64,000 nt of DNA. It comes from Streptomyces sp. RKAG290. GTDB taxonomy: Bacteria > Actinomycetota > Actinomycetes > Streptomycetales > Streptomycetaceae. Under the pieces are notes generated by a model. That model made no database searches, was not told where the DNA came from, and saw only the letters and a list, made by a program, of their open reading frames with translations. Location: positions 1,798,001 to 1,862,000 of the forward strand of contig NZ_JAJOZC010000001.1 of NCBI RefSeq assembly GCF_023701695.1. Reading direction: 5' to 3'. The translations under genes were made by a program, and so were the position numbers. Below are positions 49,471 through 60,617 of the stretch, in pieces. How positions within the stretch are numbered: position 1 is the first letter of the stretch; every line of letters starts with the position of its first letter.

Positions 49471-50103
49471 GCATTCCACCTTTACAGGGGACGTACGAAT
49501 CCGAGGGGACGCACCACGGTGTGCGCCGCTCCGTCACCCTCGACGGTAGCGGTGTGCGGCACTCGGCAACCACGGCGCACGGCCTTCGCCCGTCGTGCGA
49601 CCCCGGGCGGACCGACCGCCCCTTGCGCTCCGCCCTCCTGGGCACCGCCCTTCACTTCAGGCACTCCCGGCACATCCGTCACAGGCGTTATGGCCGATTC
49701 CCTCCCCTCGTGCGGTCTTGTGGGCCTTCGCCCCACAAGGAAGGCTTCCCTGTGGCGCCGCTGCACCCCGCGTGCGCCGGCCTTCCGCAACCCCGCGCGT
49801 GCGCGGCGGAGCCCGGCGCATTCAGACCGTCACAGATACGCCCGAGTAGTTAACACACCACCGGATTGGCCCACCGAGATCCATGGGAAGGCTTCTCCGG
49901 TACCCGGTACGAATGCATTCCGACGACCGCTGAAGGCGATCCACCTCCGGCCCCCGGGCGATTCACCCGTCGGCCACCGGCCGTCCACTCGCGGTTCGTA
50001 TGCAATGCGTACGGACCTCGTACGCATTCGGTCCACACCCGTGCACCACACCCGCGCCCCATCCATTCGAGTGCCATTCGAGTGAACGCGGACAGGAGCG
50101 GCC
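49471..50103. promoter_or_regulatory. Divergent glgP/glgE promoter region with a palindrome and a tandem repeat
   Basis: The 633-bp region holds an 8-bp stem hairpin (49717-49739), a perfect 10-bp inverted repeat AATGCGTACG/CGTACGCATT at 50004-50013 and 50019-50028, and an exact 11-bp tandem repeat CCATTCGAGTG at 50063-50073 and 50074-50084 next to the glgE ribosome site. These are candidate regulator sites for the glucan genes. No coding region is supported in this stretch. Confidence 0.5.
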
Positions 50104-52286
50104 ATGCCCACACCCCACCAGTCGTCAACGGAGCAGCTAGAAAGGACAGAACCCCACCATCGCGGCGCGCGCGTTCAGCCCTCCGCGGCCGCCACGCGCC
50201 CTGTTGAGTCCGAGCTCCAGTCCCCAGGTGATTCCATGATCGGTCGCATTCCCGTCCTCGACGTCCGCCCGCTCGTCGATTGCGGAAGAAGGCCCGCCAA
50301 GGCTGTTTCCGGTGAAACCTTCCAGGTCACCGCAACCGTCTTCCGCGAGGGCCATGACGCGGTCGCGGCCAACGCCGTTCTGCGGGACCCGAGCGGTCGT
50401 CCCGGTCCCTGGACGCCGATGCGCGAACTCGCTCCGGGCACCGACCGCTGGGGCGCCGATGTGACCCCGGACGCCGAGGGCCGCTGGACGTACACGGTCG
50501 AGGCGTGGAGCGATCCGGTCGCCACCTGGCGGCACACCGCCCAGATCAAGATCCCGGCGGGGATCGACACCGCGCTGGTCCTGGCGGAGGGCGCCGCGCT
50601 CTACGAGCGGGCCGCCGAGGGCGTGCCCAAGCGGAACGGCCGTGAGGCGGTGCTGTCCGCCGTCGACGCGCTGCGCGACGAGTCCCGCCCGGCCGCCGCC
50701 AGGCTGGCCGCGGCACTGACCCCCGAGGCGGACGAGGCGCTGTCCCGGCACCCGCTGCGTGAGCTGGTCACCGCCTCGCGCCCGCTCCCGCTCGTGGTCG
50801 AGCGCCGACGCGCCCTGTTCGGTTCCTGGTACGAGCTGTTCCCCCGTTCCGAGGGCGCGCGGACCGAGCCGGCCGTACCGGCGAAGCCGGCGGGCAAGGG
50901 CCGCACCGCCAAGGCGAAGGCCGCCGCGGCGCAGCCGCCCCGGATCATCAGCGGCACCTTCCGCACGGCCGCCGAGCGCCTGCCGGCCGTCGCCGCGATG
51001 GGGTTCGACGTGGTCTATCTCCCGCCGATCCACCCCATCGGGACCACCCACCGCAAGGGGCGCAACAACTCCCTCTCCCCCGCCGCGCACGACGTGGGGG
51101 TGCCCTGGGCGATCGGCTCGGCCGAGGGCGGCCACGACGCCGTCCATCCCGATCTCGGCACCCTCGACGACTTCGACCACTTCGTCGAGACGGCCCGCAC
51201 CCTGCGCATGGAGGTCGCACTGGATTTCGCCCTCCAGTGCTCCCCCGACCACCCCTGGGTCAAGGAGCACCCGGAGTGGTTCCACCACCGCCCGGACGGC
51301 TCCATCGCGTACGCGGAGAATCCCCCGAAGAAGTACCAGGACATCTATCCGATCGCCTTCGACAAGGATCTGCGCGGCCTCGTCACGGAGACCGTCCGCA
51401 TCCTCCGGTTCTGGATGGATCACGGAGTACGGATCTTCCGCGTCGACAATCCGCACACCAAGCCGGTGATCTTCTGGGAGAAGGTGATCGCCGAAATCAA
51501 CCGCACCGATCCCGATGTGATCTTCCTGGCCGAGGCATTCACCCGCCCCGCGATGATGCACGCGCTGGCCACCATCGGATTCCAGCAGTCGTACACCTAC
51601 TTCACCTGGCGTAACAGCCGGCAGGAAATCACGGAGTACGTCACCGAGCTCTCCGGTGAGACGGCCGCCAGCATGCGGCCCAACTTCTTCGTGAACACCC
51701 CCGACATCCTCCCCGGATACCTCCAGGAGGGCGGCAGGCCCGCCTTCGAGGCGCGGGCGGTGCTCGCGGCCACGCTCTCCCCCACCTGGGGGTGTACGCG
51801 GGGTACGAGCTCTGCGAGAACACCCCGACGCGCAGCGGCAGTGAGGAGTACCTCGACTCGGAGAAGTACGAGATCCGGCCCAGGGACTGGGAAGCCGCGG
51901 AGCGTGAGGGCCGGTCGCTGGCCCCGCTCATCACCTCGCTGAACCGGATCAGGCGCCGCCACCCGGCGCTGCAGCAGCTGCGTGACGTGCATTTCCACTC
52001 GGCCGACAACGACGCGCTGATCGTCTACAGCAAGCGCTCCGGTTCGAACACTGTTCTGGTGGTCGTCAACCTCGACCCGCACCACACCCAGGAGGCCACC
52101 GTCTCGTTGGACATGCCGCAACTCGGCCTCGACCGGCACGAGAGCGTGCCGGTGCGCGACGAGCTCACCGGCCATTCCTATCACTGGGGCAGGACCTTCT
52201 ATGTGCGTCTGGAGCCGGGCGTCACGCCCGCGCACATCGCCGTCCTGCGACCGTCCCCGCCGACCGGAGGGTCACCCACGCAATGA
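50104..52286 (+). CDS. glgE: Alpha-1,4-glucan:maltose-1-phosphate maltosyltransferase GlgE (apparent one-base frameshift)
   Basis: This GH13_3 enzyme extends alpha-glucan with maltosyl units from maltose-1-phosphate. It shows the N-terminal [22 protein letters not shown] segment, substrate-site KKYQDIYPI, nucleophile Asp in [10 protein letters not shown] and acid Glu in FLAEAFTR. The frame changes at about 51790, where GGGGG stands in place of an expected GGGGGG in SPTWGVYAGYE; the C-terminal part then runs to 52286. Joined length is about 727 residues from ATG 50104 (AGGAG upstream), or about 683 from ATG 50236 (AGGTGA upstream). The stop overlaps the treS start (ATGA). Confidence 0.92.
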
Positions 52287-53989
52287 TCGTCAATGAGCCC
52301 GTCCACGACACCTTCGAGGACACCCCGGCCAAGGACCGCGATCCCGACTGGTTCAAGCGTGCCGTCTTCTACGAAGTCCTCGTCCGTTCCTTCCAGGACT
52401 CCAACGGCGACGGCATCGGTGACCTGAAGGGGATCACCGCCAAGCTGGACTACCTGCAGTGGCTGGGCGTCGACTGCCTCTGGCTGCCGCCGTTCTTCAA
52501 GTCGCCGCTGCGCGACGGTGGTTACGACGTATCCGACTACACCGCCGTGCTCCCGGAGTTCGGCGACCTCGCCGACTTCGTCGAGTTCGTCGATGCCGCG
52601 CACCAGCGCGGGATGCGCGTGATCATCGACTTCGTCATGAACCACACCAGCGATCAGCACGACTGGTTCCAGCAGTCCCGCACCGACCCCGACGGTCCGT
52701 ACGGCGACTACTACGTCTGGGCCGACGACGACAAGCAGTTCCAGGACGCCCGGATCATCTTCGTCGACACCGAGACGTCCAACTGGACCTTCGACCCGGT
52801 GCGCAAGCAGTACTACTGGCACCGGTTCTTCTCGCACCAGCCCGATCTCAACTACGAGAACCCGGCGGTGCAGGAGGAGATCATCTCCGCGCTGCGCTTC
52901 TGGCTCGACCTCGGCATCGACGGCTTCCGGGTCGACGCCGTGCCCTACCTCTACCAGCGCGAGGGCACCAACTGCGAGAACCTCCCGGAGACCCACGGTT
53001 TCCTCAAGCGCGTCCGCAAGGAGATCGACGCCAACTACCCGGACACCGTGCTGCTCGCCGAGGCCAACCAGTGGCCGGAGGACGTCGTCGACTACTTCGG
53101 CGAGTTCCAGGCCGGCGGCGACGAGTGCCACATGGCGTTCCACTTCCCCGTGATGCCACGGATCTTCATGGCCGTACGGCGCGAGAGCCGCTACCCGGTC
53201 TCGGAAATCCTGGCCAAGACCCCGGCCATCCCTTCGGGCTGCCAGTGGGGCATCTTCCTGCGCAACCACGACGAGCTGACGCTCGAAATGGTCACGGACG
53301 AAGAGCGCGACTACATGTACGCGGAGTACGCCAAGGATCCGCGGATGCGGGCCAACATCGGCATCCGGCGGCGCCTGGCGCCCCTGCTGGACAACGACCG
53401 AAACCAGATCGAGCTGTTCACCGCGCTGCTGCTCTCGCTGCCCGGCTCCCCGATCCTCTACTACGGGGACGAGATCGGGATGGGCGACAACATCTGGCTG
53501 GGCGACCGGGACGCCGTGCGCACCCCGATGCAGTGGACGCCCGACCGGAACGCGGGGTTCTCCTCCAGCGACCCGGGGCGGCTCTTCCTCCCCACGATCA
53601 TGGACCCGGTCTACGGCTACCAGGTCACCAACGTCGAGGCGGCGATGGCCTCACCGTCGTCGCTGCTGCACTGGACGCGCCGGATGATCGAGATCCGCAA
53701 GCAGAACCCGGCGTTCGGCCTCGGCTCGTACAGCGAACTGCCTTCCTCCAACCCGGCGGTGCTCGCCTTCACCCGTGAGCACGGGGACGACCTCGTGCTG
53801 TGCGTGCACAACTTCTCGCGGTTCGCCCAGCCGACCGAACTCGACCTGAGGTCCTTCAACGGGCGCCATCCGGTGGAGCTGATCGGCGGGGTGCGCTTCC
53901 CCGCCATCGGTCAGTGGCCCTACCTGCTGACTCTCGCCGGTCACGGGTTCTACTGGTTCCGACTGCGGAAGGACGCGCCACCGAGCTGA
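52283..53989 (+). CDS. treS: Trehalose synthase TreS (maltose alpha-D-glucosyltransferase)
   Basis: The 568-residue GH13 enzyme interconverts trehalose and maltose. Typical N-terminal [18 protein letters not shown], the [11 protein letters not shown] nucleophile region, [12 protein letters not shown] acid Glu and [11 protein letters not shown] conserved His-Asp are present. ATG 52283 overlaps the glgE stop. It supplies maltose for Pep2 phosphorylation in the GlgE pathway. No fused kinase domain is present; Pep2 is a separate downstream gene. Confidence 0.95.
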   Translation: MIVNEPVHDTFEDTPAKDRDPDWFKRAVFYEVLVRSFQDSNGDGIGDLKGITAKLDYLQWLGVDCLWLPPFFKSPLRDGGYDVSDYTAVLPEFGDLADFVEFVDAAHQRGMRVIIDFVMNHTSDQHDWFQQSRTDPDGPYGDYYVWADDDKQFQDARIIFVDTETSNWTFDPVRKQYYWHRFFSHQPDLNYENPAVQEEIISALRFWLDLGIDGFRVDAVPYLYQREGTNCENLPETHGFLKRVRKEIDANYPDTVLLAEANQWPEDVVDYFGEFQAGGDECHMAFHFPVMPRIFMAVRRESRYPVSEILAKTPAIPSGCQWGIFLRNHDELTLEMVTDEERDYMYAEYAKDPRMRANIGIRRRLAPLLDNDRNQIELFTALLLSLPGSPILYYGDEIGMGDNIWLGDRDAVRTPMQWTPDRNAGFSSSDPGRLFLPTIMDPVYGYQVTNVEAAMASPSSLLHWTRRMIEIRKQNPAFGLGSYSELPSSNPAVLAFTREHGDDLVLCVHNFSRFAQPTELDLRSFNGRHPVELIGGVRFPAIGQWPYLLTLAGHGFYWFRLRKDAPPS

Positions 53990-54229
53990 CCGGGTGTCAG
54001 CACGCAAGCTGCCGGAGAGGCTCAGGTGCGGGGCGGTTTCCCCCGCCTCGCACGGGGCACTCTCCCCCCATATCGAACGCTTCAGCACCCTCCTGGCGTT
54101 TCGATCCCTCCGAGTCGAGTCCGTACGGATCATCCTGACCCGACACGTCCCGCACAGCCGGACAGCCAAAGCCGCAATCCGGGACACTCTTCGCATCCTG
54201 TGGTGTGCCCGGGGAAAGGACGCGATGCC

Positions 54230-55632
54230 ATGTCGGAGGCTGCATCCGCTCAGGTCACCCTGGCGAACAGCACAGCCCTGCTCCCGTCTCTCGGACCGCT
54301 GCTGCATGAATGGCTCCCCCGGCAGCGGTGGTTCGCCGGCAAGGGACGGCTGATCACCGCCTTCTCCCTCGTGTCGGCGACCGAGATACTGCCGGTGGAC
54401 AGTCCCGCCGGCGCCACCGCCGACACCGGCCCCGGACTCCTGCATCTGCTGGTCCGGGTCCATCAGCCCACCATGCCCGCCCAGCCCCCAGTCGACTGCT
54501 ACCAGTTGCTGCTCGGCGTACGCTCCGCCCTGCCCCCGCGGCTCGCGCCCGCCCTCATCGGGCATGTGACGGACGGCCCGCTGGCCGGCCGCACCGTGTA
54601 CGACGGGCTGCACGACCCACGCCTCGCCGCGCTGCTGCTGGAGCGGCTGCGCACCCCGGGGAGCCTCGGCGCCCTGCGGTTCGACCGGGGCCGGGACCCG
54701 ATCCCCGACGGCCTCGCCCCCGGGTGCTGGACACCGAGCAGTCCAACTCCTCGCTCGTCTACGGCGACGCCTACATCCTCAAGATCTTCCGCCGGGTCTT
54801 CCCGGGCACCAACCCCGATCTGGAACTGCCGCTCGCACTCTCCCGCGAGGGGTGCGGGCGGGTCCCCGCCCCCGTCGCCTGGTTCGAGTCGACCGCACCG
54901 GAACACCTCACGCTCGGGGTGCTGCAGCCGTTCCTGCGCGGCGCGCAGGACGGCTGGCAGCTCGCCCTGGGCGCACTCGCGGCGGGCCAGGACTTCCGGG
55001 GTGAGGCCCGCGCGCTGGGGCGGGCCACCGCCGAGGTGCACACCGCACTCGCCGCGGCCCTGCCCACGCCGGTACTGCGGCGCGCCCAGACCGACCAGCT
55101 GGCCGCGGCCATGGTGCAGCGGCTGGAGGCGGCCGCCCACGCCGTGCCGGCGCTGGTGCCGTACGTCCCCGCGTTGCGTACCGCCTTCGACGCCGTGGCC
55201 GCGCTCGGCCACCGGGGTCCCAGCTGGGCGGCCCAGCGGGTGCACGGCGACCTCCATCTCGGCCAGACCCTGCGCGGGGCCGACGGCTTCTGGTCGCTGA
55301 TCGACTTCGAAGGCGAGCCGGCCCGCCCGCTCCCGGAGCGCCGCAGCCCGCAGCCACCGGTGCGCGACATCGCCGGGATGCTCCGCTCCTTCGACTACGC
55401 GGCCCGCTCGCACCGGCCCTGGAACGCCGAGTGGGCCTCGCGCTGCCGGGCCGCCTACTGCGACGGATACGCGGAGGCCGCAGGCGTCGACCCCCGCAGC
55501 GAACCGGAGCTGCTGCGTGCCCACGAGACCGACAAGGCGGTGTACGAGGTGCTGTACGAGGCACGGCACCGGCCCGACTGGCTTCCGGTCCCGATGGCCG
55601 CGATCCACCGCCTGGCCTCCGTCGCGGACTGA
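54230..55632 (+). CDS. pep2: Maltokinase Pep2/Mak (apparent one-base frameshift)
   Basis: The joined protein of about 467 residues is an aminoglycoside phosphotransferase-like kinase that phosphorylates maltose with ATP for GlgE. The N-terminal segment [21 protein letters not shown] is diagnostic. After the break come [17 protein letters not shown] (nucleotide-binding Lys), the catalytic [10 protein letters not shown], and the metal-binding [11 protein letters not shown]. The frame changes at about 54716-54723, where CCCCCGGG stands in place of one more C (or G), which would restore [14 protein letters not shown] 54230 is preceded by AAAGGA about nine bases upstream. It lies between treS and glgB; the 240-bp gap after treS has no clear feature. 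Confidence 0.92.
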
Positions 55633-55748
55633 CACCCGCCGCTGCCGGCGGCCCCGCCCGACGAGGGCCCCGGCAGCCCGGCGTCCCACCGCACGCCCCC
55701 CCTTCGCCCCGCCCCACCCCGCCAACACCTCCCGAGGAGGCTGTCCCT

Positions 55749-58196
55749 GTGACCGCCCGCAAGCCGTCCCGCAACGCGCCCGATCCCACTCCGCCCACCA
55801 CAGACGTCCCGCTCTCCGCGGCGCCCGCAGAACTCGCGGACGCCCTTGCCGGACCGGCAACCGGGACCATCGCACCGACGGACGCGAGCACCACGCTCCC
55901 CGCCGCCGACGACGCGGCAGCCACCCCCGCGCCGGCCAAGCGGACCAAGCGGGCAGCCGTGCCGCCGCGTCCCCGCCGGGCCGGCGGCCAGGGGGTCCGC
56001 CCCGCCCGCGCCCTCGACGACGGGGACCGGGCCCGGCTCCTGGCGGGTGAGCACCACGCCCCGCACGACCTGCTCGGCGCGCACCAGATCCGCGGCGGGA
56101 TCACCTTCCGGGTGCTGCGCCCCTTCGCCCGCTCCGTCACCGTGCTGGCCAAGGGGCTGCGGGCCGAGCTGCACGACGACGGCGACGGGCTCTTCTCCGG
56201 GCTCCTGCCGATGCCCGCGGTCCCCGAGTACCGGCTCCTGGTCGCCTACGAGGACAACGAGATCGAGATCCATGATCCGTACCGTTTCCTGCCCGCGCTC
56301 GGCGACCTCGACCTGCATCTGATCGGCGAGGGCCGGCACGAAGAACTGTGGACCGCACTGGGCGCCCAGCCGATGGAGCATCAGGGCGTCACCGGCACCC
56401 GGTTCACCGTGTGGGCCCCCAACGCCCGCGGGGTGCGCGTCACCGGCGACTTCAACTACTGGGACGGCACCGGCTTCCCGATGCGTTCGCTCGGCTCCAC
56501 CGGGGTGTGGGAGCTGTTCCTCCCCGCGATCGGGGAGGGGGCGCTGTACAAGTTCGACATCTGCCGCCCGGACGGCTCGCACACCCTGCGCGCCGACCCG
56601 ATGGCCCGGCACGCCGAGGTGCCGCCCTCCAACGCCTCGGTCGTGACGGCCGCGCACCATGTCTGGCAGGACCAGGAGTGGATGGCCCGTCGCGGGGACG
56701 TCCCCGTGCACGAGGCGCCGCTCTCCGTCTACGAGGTCCATCTGCCGTCCTGGCGCCCCGGCCTCACCTATCGCCAGCTCGCCGATCAACTCCCCGCCTA
56801 CGTACGTGATCTGGGGTTCACGCATGTGGAGCTGATGCCGGTCTCCGAGCACCCCTTCGGCGGCTCCTGGGGCTATCAGGTCACCGGCTTCTTCGCCCCG
56901 ACCTCCCGGATGGGCGCACCGGACGACTTCCGCTTCCTCGTCGACGCGCTGCACCGGGCCGGTATCGGCGTCATCGTCGACTGGGTGCCCGCCCACTTCC
57001 CGCGGGACGAGTGGGCGCTCGCCGAGTTCGACGGCCGGGCGCTGTACGAGCACTCCGACCCGCAGCGGGCCGCGCATCCCGACTGGGGCACGCTCGAATT
57101 CGACTTCGGCCGCACCGAGGTGCGCAACTTCCTCGTCGCCAACGCCACTTACTGGTGCGAGGAGTTCCACATCGACGGGCTGCGGGTGGACGCCGTGGCC
57201 TCGATGCTCTACCTCGACTACTCACGCGAGGACGGGGAGTGGACTCCCAACGAGCACGGCGGCCGGGAGAACCTGGACGCCGTGACCTTCCTCCAGGAGA
57301 TGAACGCCACGGTCTACCGGCGCAACCCCGGAGTCGTCACCATCGCCGAGGAGTCCACCGCCTGGGACGGCGTCACCCGCGCCACCCACCATGTCGGCCC
57401 CGGCGGTTTCGGCGGTCTCGGCTTCGGGCTGAAGTGGAACATGGGCTGGATGCACGACTCCCTGGAGTACGTGTCGAAGGAGCCGGTGCACCGCAAGTAC
57501 CACCACAGCGAGATGACCTTCTCGATGGTGTACGCGTACAGCGAGAACTACGTGCTGCCGATCTCGCACGACGAGGTCGTGCACGGCAAGCGGTCGCTGG
57601 TCAGCAAGATGCCGGGAGACTGGTGGCAGCAGCGCGCCAATCACCGCGCCTACCTCGGCTTCATGTGGGCCCACCCCGGCAAGCAGCTCCTCTTCATGGG
57701 GCAGGAGTTCGCGCAGGGGGCGGAGTGGTCGGAGGGCCACGGCCCGGACTGGTGGCTGCTCGACCCCTCGTACGCGGCGGAGAGCGACCACCGCGGCGTA
57801 CGGACCCTGGTGAGCGATCTGAACGCGGTGTACGGGGCGACGCCCGCGCTCTGGCAGCGCGACACCGTTCCGGAGGGGTTCGACTGGGTGGAGGGGGACG
57901 CCGCCGAGGACAACGTCTTCGCCTTCCTGCGGTACGACGCGCAGGGCGCACCGCTGCTGTCCGTCTGCAACTTCTCGCCGGTGGTCCGGCACGAGTACCG
58001 GATCGGCGTCCCGGACGTCCAGGGTGAGCCCGCCGTCTGGGCCGAGGTGCTCAACACGGACGCGGCGCGTTACGGCGGCAGCGACGTGGTCAACCCCGAG
58101 CCGCTGAAGCCGGATGCGGTGGCCTCGCACGGCCGGCCGGGCAGTGTGCTGCTGACACTGCCGCCGCTGGCGACGGTGTGGCTCAAGCCGGTGTGA
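55749..58196 (+). CDS. glgB: Glycogen branching enzyme GlgB
   Basis: The 815-residue GH13 enzyme introduces alpha-1,6 branches. It has an Ala/Pro-rich N-terminal tail of about 90 residues, N-terminal CBM48-like domains, then the catalytic barrel with [17 protein letters not shown], nucleophile Asp in [12 protein letters not shown], acid Glu in TIAEEST and [13 protein letters not shown] 55749 follows GAGGAGG with good spacing. It is the last gene of the glgE-treS-pep2-glgB group and ends before a strong hairpin. The protein is complete, unlike the frame-broken neighbours. Confidence 0.96.
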   Translation: MTARKPSRNAPDPTPPTTDVPLSAAPAELADALAGPATGTIAPTDASTTLPAADDAAATPAPAKRTKRAAVPPRPRRAGGQGVRPARALDDGDRARLLAGEHHAPHDLLGAHQIRGGITFRVLRPFARSVTVLAKGLRAELHDDGDGLFSGLLPMPAVPEYRLLVAYEDNEIEIHDPYRFLPALGDLDLHLIGEGRHEELWTALGAQPMEHQGVTGTRFTVWAPNARGVRVTGDFNYWDGTGFPMRSLGSTGVWELFLPAIGEGALYKFDICRPDGSHTLRADPMARHAEVPPSNASVVTAAHHVWQDQEWMARRGDVPVHEAPLSVYEVHLPSWRPGLTYRQLADQLPAYVRDLGFTHVELMPVSEHPFGGSWGYQVTGFFAPTSRMGAPDDFRFLVDALHRAGIGVIVDWVPAHFPRDEWALAEFDGRALYEHSDPQRAAHPDWGTLEFDFGRTEVRNFLVANATYWCEEFHIDGLRVDAVASMLYLDYSREDGEWTPNEHGGRENLDAVTFLQEMNATVYRRNPGVVTIAEESTAWDGVTRATHHVGPGGFGGLGFGLKWNMGWMHDSLEYVSKEPVHRKYHHSEMTFSMVYAYSENYVLPISHDEVVHGKRSLVSKMPGDWWQQRANHRAYLGFMWAHPGKQLLFMGQEFAQGAEWSEGHGPDWWLLDPSYAAESDHRGVRTLVSDLNAVYGATPALWQRDTVPEGFDWVEGDAAEDNVFAFLRYDAQGAPLLSVCNFSPVVRHEYRIGVPDVQGEPAVWAEVLNTDAARYGGSDVVNPEPLKPDAVASHGRPGSVLLTLPPLATVWLKPV

Positions 58197-58208
58197 GCAC
58201 GGCGTGCG

Positions 58209-58238
58209 GCCCCGCGGGTGTGAGCACACCCGCGGGGC
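58209..58238. terminator. Bidirectional terminator between glgB and the thioredoxin gene
   Basis: Perfect 14-bp arms (58209-58222 and 58225-58238) with a two-base centre lie 12 bp after the glgB stop and 6 bp from the stop of the convergent thioredoxin gene. Confidence 0.85.
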
Positions 58239-58244
58239 GCGCGC

Positions 58245-58586
58245 TCAGGCGGCCTCGAACACGTCCGCCAGCTCCTGGAGCAGCCGGCGCTTCGGCCGGG
58301 CGCCCACCATCGACTTCACCGGCTCGCCGGACCGGAACACCATCAGGGTCGGCATCGAGAGCACCCCGTACCGGGCGGTGACCGCCGGGTTGTGGTCGAC
58401 GTCGATCTGGACGATCTTGATGCGCTCGCTCTCCTCGGCCGCGACCGCGCCCAGCACGGGGGCCAGCTGACGGCACGGTCCGCACCAGTCGGCGGTGAAT
58501 TCGACGAGGACGGGCAGCCCGGCCCCGAGTACCTCCGCGTCGAAGGTCTCGTCGGTGACCTCGGCGACGCCCGTTACGTGGATCAT
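58245..58586 (-). CDS. Thioredoxin
   Basis: The 113-residue protein has the thioredoxin fold with active-site WCGPC (residues about 35-39) and the cis-Pro segment of the MPTLMVF region. It reduces disulfides in the cytoplasm using a thioredoxin reductase encoded elsewhere. It starts 3 bp after the merR-type gene stop, so the two are one operon, controlled by that regulator, and probably respond to oxidative or thiol stress. Confidence 0.95.
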   Translation of the reverse strand: MIHVTGVAEVTDETFDAEVLGAGLPVLVEFTADWCGPCRQLAPVLGAVAAEESERIKIVQIDVDHNPAVTARYGVLSMPTLMVFRSGEPVKSMVGARPKRRLLQELADVFEAA

Positions 58587-58589
58587 CTG

Positions 58590-58994
58590 TCATCCTCCCA
58601 GTTCACAACGTGGTTCCGGTCCTCCGGGCAGCTCGGAGGACGCCTCCAGCTCGGCGCGGGCCAGCTGGGCGCCCACCTCCGAACGGACGCTCTGCAGCTG
58701 CCCGATGAGCGAGTCGAGCTCGCCGAGCTTGCGCCGGTAGACGGCGAGCGAGGCGGGGCAGGAGTCACCGGCCGGATGACCGGCCCGCAGACACTCGACG
58801 AAGGGCCGGGTCTCCTCCAGGTCGAACCCGAAGTCCTGCAGGGTCCGGATCTGCTGGAGCAGCCGCAGATCCCCCTCGTCGTACGTGCGGTACCCGTTCT
58901 CCGCCCGCCGCGTGGGCAGCAGCCCGCGCGACTCGTAGTAGCGCAGGGTCCGCGTCGTCGTTCCGGCCCGCTCGGCCAGCTCCCCGATTCGCAT
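58590..58994 (-). CDS. MerR-family regulator of the thioredoxin operon
   Basis: The 134-residue protein has a MerR winged helix-turn-helix (MRIGELAERAGTTTRTLRYYESRGLLPT), a coiled-coil dimerisation helix and a C-terminal part with Cys in DSCPASL and near the end in RCELGG, possibly sensing redox or metals. ATG 58994 is chosen because the helix-turn-helix starts there. A 20-bp palindrome sits just upstream, suggesting autoregulation. The sensed signal is unknown. Confidence 0.93.
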   Translation of the reverse strand: MRIGELAERAGTTTRTLRYYESRGLLPTRRAENGYRTYDEGDLRLLQQIRTLQDFGFDLEETRPFVECLRAGHPAGDSCPASLAVYRRKLGELDSLIGQLQSVRSEVGAQLARAELEASSELPGGPEPRCELGG

Positions 58995-59008
58995 GTGAGG
59001 ACCGTAAG

Positions 59009-59028
59009 CCTTGACGCCGACGTCAAGG
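59009..59028 (-). promoter_or_regulatory. MerR-type palindromic operator of the merR-thioredoxin operon
   Basis: CCTTGACG and CGTCAAGG face each other across four bases (59009-59028), a perfect inverted repeat 15 bp upstream of the MerR gene start on the minus strand. CTTGAC-type arms are common for MerR-family sites. Confidence 0.7.
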
Positions 59029-59078
59029 CAAGGGCGGACGGCAGGGCGACGGCGGACGGACACAGCGGACGGACACAC

Positions 59079-59122
59079 ACGGCTGCGGCCGGTACGGGAG
59101 GTCCCGTACCGGCCGCAGCCGT
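59079..59122 (-). terminator. Terminator hairpin after the dicarboxylate transporter gene
   Basis: Perfect 20-bp arms (59079-59098 and 59103-59122) with a four-base loop lie 6 bp beyond the stop of the minus-strand transporter gene. Confidence 0.9.
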
Positions 59123-59128
59123 CTCACG

Positions 59129-60487
59129 TCACGCCTTGGCGAGCGAGGGCTGCTCCCCTTCGCCGTCCCTGGCCTCGGGGACGTGCGGTTGGGCGGGCCC
59201 CTCGTCCGCGATCATCGTCTCGTCGAACGGGAGCGCCCCGGACAGGACCTGGTCCACCCGGGCCCGGTCGATCTCCTTGGTCCAGGTGCCGACGAGCACC
59301 GTGGCCACCGCGTTGCCCGCGAAGTTGGTGAGGGCGCGGGCCTCGCTCATGAAGCGGTCGATGCCGACGATCAGGCCGACCCCGTCCACCAGCTCGGGGC
59401 GGTGTGACTGGAGGCCGCCGGCGAGGGTGGCCAGACCGGCGCCGGTGACGCCCGCGGCACCCTTCGAGGCGATCACCATGAAGACCAGGAGCGAGATCTG
59501 CTCGCCGATGCTCAGCGGGTCACCGGTCGCGTTGGCGATGAAGAGCGAGGCCATCGTGAGGTAGATCGCGGTGCCGTCGAGGTTGAAGGAGTATCCGGTC
59601 GGCACCGTGATGCCGACGACCGGCTTGCTGACGCCCATGTGCTCCATCTTCGCGATCAGCCGCGGCAGGGCCGACTCGGACGAGGAGGTGGAGAGGATCA
59701 GCAGGAACTCCCGGCCCAGGTACTTCAGCAGGGCGAAGATGTTGACCCCGGCCACCAGGCGCAGGATCGTGCCCAGGATCAGGAAGACGAAGAGCGCGCA
59801 GGTGATGTAGAAGCCGATCATGATGACCGCGAGGGACTTCAGCGCGTCCACGCCGGTCTCGCCGACCACCGCCGCCATCGCGCCGAACGCGCCGACCGGG
59901 GCCAGCCACATGATCATGGCGAGGATGCGGAAGACGAGGCGCTGGATGTGGCCGATGCCGCGCAGCACCGGTTCGCCGGCCGGGCCCAGGGCCTGCAGCG
60001 CGAAGCCCGCGAGCAGCGCGATGAGGAGGGTCTGCAGGACCTCGCCCTCGGTGAAGGCCGACACCATGGTGGTGGGGATGATGCCGAGCAGGAAGTCCGC
60101 GGTGGACTCACTGCCGCCCGCCTGCGCCTCACCCGCGGCGCGGGTCGCCTCGGTGAGGTGGAGGCCGGAGCCGGGCTCCAGGATGTTGCCGACGACCAGG
60201 CCGATGGCGAGCGCGACCGTCGACATCACCAGGAAGTAGCCGAGGGCCAGTCCGCCGACCGCGCCGACCTTGGCGGCCTTGCGGACCGAGCCGACGCCCA
60301 GCACGATCGTGCAGAAGATGATGGGCGAGATCATCATCTTGATCAGGTTGACGAAGCCGGTACCGACCGGCTTGAGCTCCACGGCGGCGTCCGGGGCGAC
60401 GAGGCCCACCAGGATGCCGAGGCCCACCGCCACGATCACGGCGAGATACAGGTACTTCGTGCGGTCCCGCTCGGCGGCCACTGCCAC
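59129..60487 (-). CDS. dctA: C4-dicarboxylate/cation symporter, DctA family
   Basis: The 452-residue transporter has the DAACS-family profile: multiple transmembrane helices, a serine-rich re-entrant loop around LILSTSSSESALP, GYSFNLDGTAIYLT and the SKGAAGVTGAG region. It imports C4-dicarboxylates such as succinate, fumarate or malate with cations; glutamate transport cannot be ruled out. GTG 60487 follows GAGGAGAA. It is divergent from a CitA/DcuS-like kinase gene over 130 bp, which suggests substrate-induced control. Confidence 0.92.
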   Translation of the reverse strand: MAVAAERDRTKYLYLAVIVAVGLGILVGLVAPDAAVELKPVGTGFVNLIKMMISPIIFCTIVLGVGSVRKAAKVGAVGGLALGYFLVMSTVALAIGLVVGNILEPGSGLHLTEATRAAGEAQAGGSESTADFLLGIIPTTMVSAFTEGEVLQTLLIALLAGFALQALGPAGEPVLRGIGHIQRLVFRILAMIMWLAPVGAFGAMAAVVGETGVDALKSLAVIMIGFYITCALFVFLILGTILRLVAGVNIFALLKYLGREFLLILSTSSSESALPRLIAKMEHMGVSKPVVGITVPTGYSFNLDGTAIYLTMASLFIANATGDPLSIGEQISLLVFMVIASKGAAGVTGAGLATLAGGLQSHRPELVDGVGLIVGIDRFMSEARALTNFAGNAVATVLVGTWTKEIDRARVDQVLSGALPFDETMIADEGPAQPHVPEARDGEGEQPSLAKA

Positions 60488-60617
60488 GGGGTTCTCCTCG
60501 GCTCGTCCTTGTCCCTCCCCCGTCCCTGGGGGCCCCGGCGACTATTCCGCGCCCTGTGACCCCGGTCACCCTTACGTGCATTTCGTTCATATGTTTTCGG
60601 CCAGGCAGACTGTCGCC

